Assembly (NCBI GenBank): GCA_000302695.1
Contig: AMFN01000004.1
Span: 546,899-610,898, forward strand
Direction: 5' to 3'
DNA from: Enterobacteriaceae bacterium LSJC7
Lineage (GTDB): Bacteria > Pseudomonadota > Gammaproteobacteria > Enterobacterales > Enterobacteriaceae
DNA: 64,000 bases
Shown: in pieces, positions 61,417 through 64,000 of the stretch
Layout of the letters: each line of letters begins with the position of its first letter
Numbering within the stretch: position 1 is the first letter of the stretch
The notes under the pieces: model-generated
Databases searched by the model: none
What the model was told of the DNA's origin: nothing
What the model saw: the letters and a program-made list of their open reading frames with translations, nothing else
Position numbers and translations under genes: made by a program

Positions 61417-62070
61417 TTATTTACGCGTAACGGCCCTAACGATGCTGTCACCGCAGAACTGAATCAAATAAACCAGTACAACCAGCAGCACAAGTACAGT
61501 ATTCATTACCGTGGCGTTATAGCCAATGTAACCGTACTGATAGCCAATTTGCCCCAGACCGCCAGCCCCTACAGCACCGCCCATAGCAGAATAGCCCACA
61601 AGCGTGATAAGGGTGATGGTTGCGGCATTCACCAGGCCCGGCAGTGCCTCAGGCAGCAGAACCTTGCGAATAATTTGCATCGGTGTTGCACCCATCGCAC
61701 GTGAAGCCTCAATCAGGCCCGACGGGATTTCCAGTAGTGCGTTTTCTACCATGCGGGCAATAAAGGGGGCCGCGCCCACTGTCAGCGGAACAATGGCCGC
61801 CTGCAGACCGATAGAGGTGCCAACGATAGCGCGGGTGAAAGGAATCATCCACACCAGCAAAATAATAAACGGAATGGAACGGAAAATATTGACCAGTGCA
61901 GAAATCAGACGGTAAAACGCCGCGTTCTGAAGGATCTGGCCCGGGCGGGTAATATAAAGCAGTACGCCCAGCGGCAGACCAATGACAAAACCAAAAAAGC
62001 CAGAGACAAATGTCATCGCCAGCGTTTCCCAGATGCCGCGCACCAGTAACCACATCATTGCCTCAGACAT
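61417..62070 (-). CDS. metI: Methionine ABC transporter permease MetI
   Basis: Five-helix inner-membrane permease of the MetNIQ importer. The 217-aa protein carries the EAA loop for MetN contact ([28 protein letters not shown]). Length equals E. coli. Its start overlaps the metN stop by 8 bp, coupling the two. Confidence 0.97.
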   Translation of the reverse strand: MSEAMMWLLVRGIWETLAMTFVSGFFGFVIGLPLGVLLYITRPGQILQNAAFYRLISALVNIFRSIPFIILLVWMIPFTRAIVGTSIGLQAAIVPLTVGAAPFIARMVENALLEIPSGLIEASRAMGATPMQIIRKVLLPEALPGLVNAATITLITLVGYSAMGGAVGAGGLGQIGYQYGYIGYNATVMNTVLVLLVVLVYLIQFCGDSIVRAVTRK

Positions 62071-63094
62071 AACCCAGCACCTCTACTTTTACGTGATGCT
62101 GCTGCAGGTATGCGATGGCAGCTTGTGTATCATCCTGCTCGCCGTGCATCTCGGCTAACATAATGCCGAACTTGACGCCGCCGGCGTAATCCATCTGCGC
62201 GCTAATAATGTTGTTATTCACATTAAAGCGGCGCGCGGTCTCGGACAGCAGCGGGGCATCCACCGACTGGCCGGTGAACTCAAGGCGCATCAGCGGCACG
62301 GCGTCAGCTTTGGGTTCGCTACTCAGACGCTGGGCGTAATCTTCCGGGATATCAAGATGCAGTGTGGACTGAATAAACTGCTGGGCCAGCGGTGTTTTCG
62401 GATGGGAGAACACTTCACTGACGGTATCCTGCTCAATCAGTTCGCCATTGCTGATGACGGCCACGCAGTCACAGATGCGCTTAACAACATCCATTTCGTG
62501 AGTAATAAGTAGAATGGTCAGCCCCAGACGACGGTTGATGTCCTTAAGCAGTTCCAGAATAGAGCGCGTCGTTGCCGGGTCCAGTGCGCTGGTGGCTTCA
62601 TCACACAGCAGCACTTTCGGGTTACTGGCGAGCGCACGGGCGATAGCAACACGTTGTTTCTGACCACCGGAAAGGTTGGACGGATAGGCATCATGCTTAT
62701 CGGCAAGGCCTACCAGTTCCAGCAACTCAGTGACGCGACGTTTGATTTCAGCGCGTGGCGTGCTGTCAAGCTCCAGCGGAAGCGCGACGTTGCCGTAAAC
62801 GGTACGTGAAGCGAGCAGATTAAAATGCTGGAAAATCATGCCAATCTGGCGACGGGCTTTGGAAAGCTGTGTTTCGCTAAGGGCAGTCAGGTCCTGGCCA
62901 TCGACCAGAACGGTGCCCTGGGTCGGACGCTCAAGAAGGTTAACGCAGCGAATAAGCGTACTTTTCCCCGCACCTGACGCGCCAATGACGCCATAAATTT
63001 GTCCGGCAGGAACGTGCAGGCTGACGTTATTAAGCGCCTGAATCGAACGGTTTCCCTGCTGGAACACCTTGGTGATATTGGAAAGTTTAATCAT
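62063..63094 (-). CDS. metN: Methionine ABC transporter ATPase MetN
   Basis: ATPase of the methionine importer. The 343-aa protein has Walker [10 protein letters not shown] (38-46), signature LSGGQKQR, Walker [12 protein letters not shown] and a C-terminal NIL (ACT-like) domain (about 265-343) that binds methionine and shuts the transporter when it is abundant. First gene of the operon, behind a MetJ-controlled promoter. Confidence 0.98.
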   Translation of the reverse strand: MIKLSNITKVFQQGNRSIQALNNVSLHVPAGQIYGVIGASGAGKSTLIRCVNLLERPTQGTVLVDGQDLTALSETQLSKARRQIGMIFQHFNLLASRTVYGNVALPLELDSTPRAEIKRRVTELLELVGLADKHDAYPSNLSGGQKQRVAIARALASNPKVLLCDEATSALDPATTRSILELLKDINRRLGLTILLITHEMDVVKRICDCVAVISNGELIEQDTVSEVFSHPKTPLAQQFIQSTLHLDIPEDYAQRLSSEPKADAVPLMRLEFTGQSVDAPLLSETARRFNVNNNIISAQMDYAGGVKFGIMLAEMHGEQDDTQAAIAYLQQHHVKVEVLGYV

Positions 63095-63172
63095 CAGATT
63101 ATTTTTATCATATAGAGAGTTAGCCGTGGCATTTTATGCTGCCGTATACGGGCATGGCCGTAATGAGAATGG

Positions 63173-63201
63173 ATGTTAAGGCATCCAGACGTCTAAATCA
63201 A
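63173..63201 (-). promoter_or_regulatory. metN promoter with MetJ operator
   Basis: On the minus strand TTGATT (63201-63196), a 17-base spacer and TAACAT (63178-63173). The spacer contains a perfect 8-bp met box AGACGTCT (63187-63194), adjoined by degenerate boxes AGGCATCC (63179-63186) and GGATGTTA (63171-63178). MetJ binds such tandem boxes with SAM. Confidence 0.88.
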
Positions 63202-63278
63202 TCAGCGCGTGATAGCCACACATCGGTATCAGGGATATGATGTGCGCCAGAAACACTATGTGATTACAGGAGCTCCCG

Positions 63279-63839
63279 GTGGCTAATAACGTCCCCGCCA
63301 TTTTTCTCGATCGTGACGGCACAATTAATGTCGATCATGGCTATGTTCACGAGATTGACCAGTTTGAATTTATTGATGGCGTGATTGACGCGCTGCGCGA
63401 GCTTAAGGCTATGGGCTATGCGTTGGTGCTGGTAACCAACCAGTCTGGCATTGCACGCGGCATTTTCAGCGAAGCGCAGTTTGAGCAACTGACCGAGTGG
63501 ATGGACTGGTCGCTTGCCGACCGCGGCGTGGATCTCGACGGTATCTATTATTGCCCGCACCATCCAGAAGCCAGTCTGGATGACTATCGCCAGCAGTGCG
63601 AATGCCGCAAGCCGCAGCCGGGCATGCTGATTTCTGCTCGCGATTTTCTCAATATTGATATGGCCGCTTCTTATATGGTGGGCGACAAGCTCGAAGATAT
63701 GCAGGCAGCAGCAGCAGCAGGCGTCGGGACGAAAGTGCTGGTGCGCACGGGCAAACCAGTGACACCAGAAGGTGAAGCGGCTGCCGATATGGTCATTGAG
63801 AGCCTGGCGAAACTACCTGAAGCTATCAAAAAGCGCTAA
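63279..63839 (+). CDS. gmhB: D-glycero-beta-D-manno-heptose 1,7-bisphosphate 7-phosphatase
   Basis: HAD-family phosphatase in ADP-heptose synthesis for the LPS inner core. The 186-aa protein starts at GTG (63279), as in E. coli, and shows the nucleophile motif DRDGT (D11, D13), a zinc site C92, H94, C107, C109, and the [12 protein letters not shown] motif. Slightly shorter than E. coli at the C-terminus. A short GCA repeat codes alanines near residue 145. It precedes the rRNA operon promoters. Confidence 0.97.
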   Translation: MANNVPAIFLDRDGTINVDHGYVHEIDQFEFIDGVIDALRELKAMGYALVLVTNQSGIARGIFSEAQFEQLTEWMDWSLADRGVDLDGIYYCPHHPEASLDDYRQQCECRKPQPGMLISARDFLNIDMAASYMVGDKLEDMQAAAAAGVGTKVLVRTGKPVTPEGEAAADMVIESLAKLPEAIKKR

Positions 63840-63871
63840 ATTTAGTCGCTGTGGGCGAAAAATGAGCGGTT

Positions 63872-63930
63872 GGAAAGTTTTTTGTTTTTTGCACTTGCTA
63901 TCCGCTCAACGCTCCCTATAATGCGCCTCC
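63872..63930 (+). promoter_or_regulatory. rRNA operon P1 promoter
   Basis: TTGCTA (63895-63900), a 16-base spacer typical of rrn P1 promoters, TATAAT (63917-63922) and a GC-rich discriminator GCGCC. A T-rich stretch just upstream (63878-63890) fits an UP element. In E. coli rrnH follows gmhB. Confidence 0.88.
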
Positions 63931-63990
63931 ATCGACACGGCAACTGACAAACAGAACGCCGGGTTGACAGAGAAAAACCCTGAAAAAACG

Positions 63991-64000
63991 GGTTGACTCT
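63991..64000 (+). promoter_or_regulatory. Start of rRNA operon P2 promoter (-35 only)
   Basis: The window ends in GGTTGACTCT, the -35 region of enterobacterial rrn P2. The -10 and the 16S gene lie beyond the edge. Confidence 0.7.

Overview
The window is a stretch of chromosome from a gammaproteobacterium of the family Enterobacteriaceae. Nearly every protein reads as a close full-length relative of its Escherichia coli counterpart. The gene order also follows the E. coli region from folK-pcnB through fhuACDB, dapD, rpsB, bamA, dnaE and metNIQ to the start of an rRNA operon. Differences in intergenic content, and genes missing relative to E. coli K-12 (yaeI, ldcC), suggest a related genus rather than Escherichia itself. 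I cannot name the genus from this sequence alone. There is no sign of prophage, transposase, CRISPR array, integron or toxin-antitoxin locus.

Layout. 1-4408 (minus): thpR, sfsA, dksA, gluQ, pcnB and a truncated folK. 4548-15832 (plus): hrpB, mrcB and the ferrichrome operon fhuA-fhuC-fhuD-fhuB behind a Fur-type promoter. 15901-21378: hemL, then clcA and erpA on plus, then yadS, btuF and mtnN on minus. 21458-25863 (plus): dgt, degP behind a sigma-E promoter, and cdaR. 25984-31424 (minus): yaeH, a small DUF4223/YhfL-type lipoprotein, dapD, glnD and map. 31721-51838 (plus): rpsB-tsf, pyrH, frr, dxr, uppS-cdsA-rseP-bamA-skp-lpxD-fabZ-lpxA-lpxB-rnhB-dnaE and accA. This block joins translation, nucleotide and isoprenoid precursors, phospholipid and lipid A synthesis, outer-membrane assembly and replication. 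51982-54065 (plus): yaeR, tilS and a periplasmic c-type cytochrome. 54135-54582 (minus): rof and yaeP. 54883-56540 (plus): yaeQ, arfB and nlpE. 56571-63094 (minus): yaeF, proS, trmO, rcsF and the MetJ-regulated metN-metI-metQ transporter. 63279-63839 (plus): gmhB, followed by the P1 promoter and the P2 -35 element of an rRNA operon whose genes lie beyond the window.

Functional themes are envelope biogenesis and surveillance (mrcB, uppS, cdsA, rseP, bamA, skp, lpxABD, fabZ, degP, nlpE, rcsF), translation (rpsB, tsf, frr, map, proS, tilS, gluQ, arfB, trmO) and nutrient uptake (ferrichrome, B12, methionine). The sequence preserves several known translational and regulatory peculiarities: an AUU start for pcnB, GTG/TTG starts for hrpB, skp, cdsA, fabZ and gmhB, a structured rpsB leader, and met boxes inside the metN promoter.

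The accessory signal sits between conserved genes. An ERIC element with nearby 14-bp tandem repeats lies between tsf and pyrH. A REP-like stem and a duplicated copy of the dnaE 3' end lie between dnaE and accA. The DUF4223 lipoprotein sits in an AT-rich pocket. The c-type cytochrome is translationally coupled to tilS, and the yaeP-rof leader holds unexplained structure. I found no convincing new multi-gene system.
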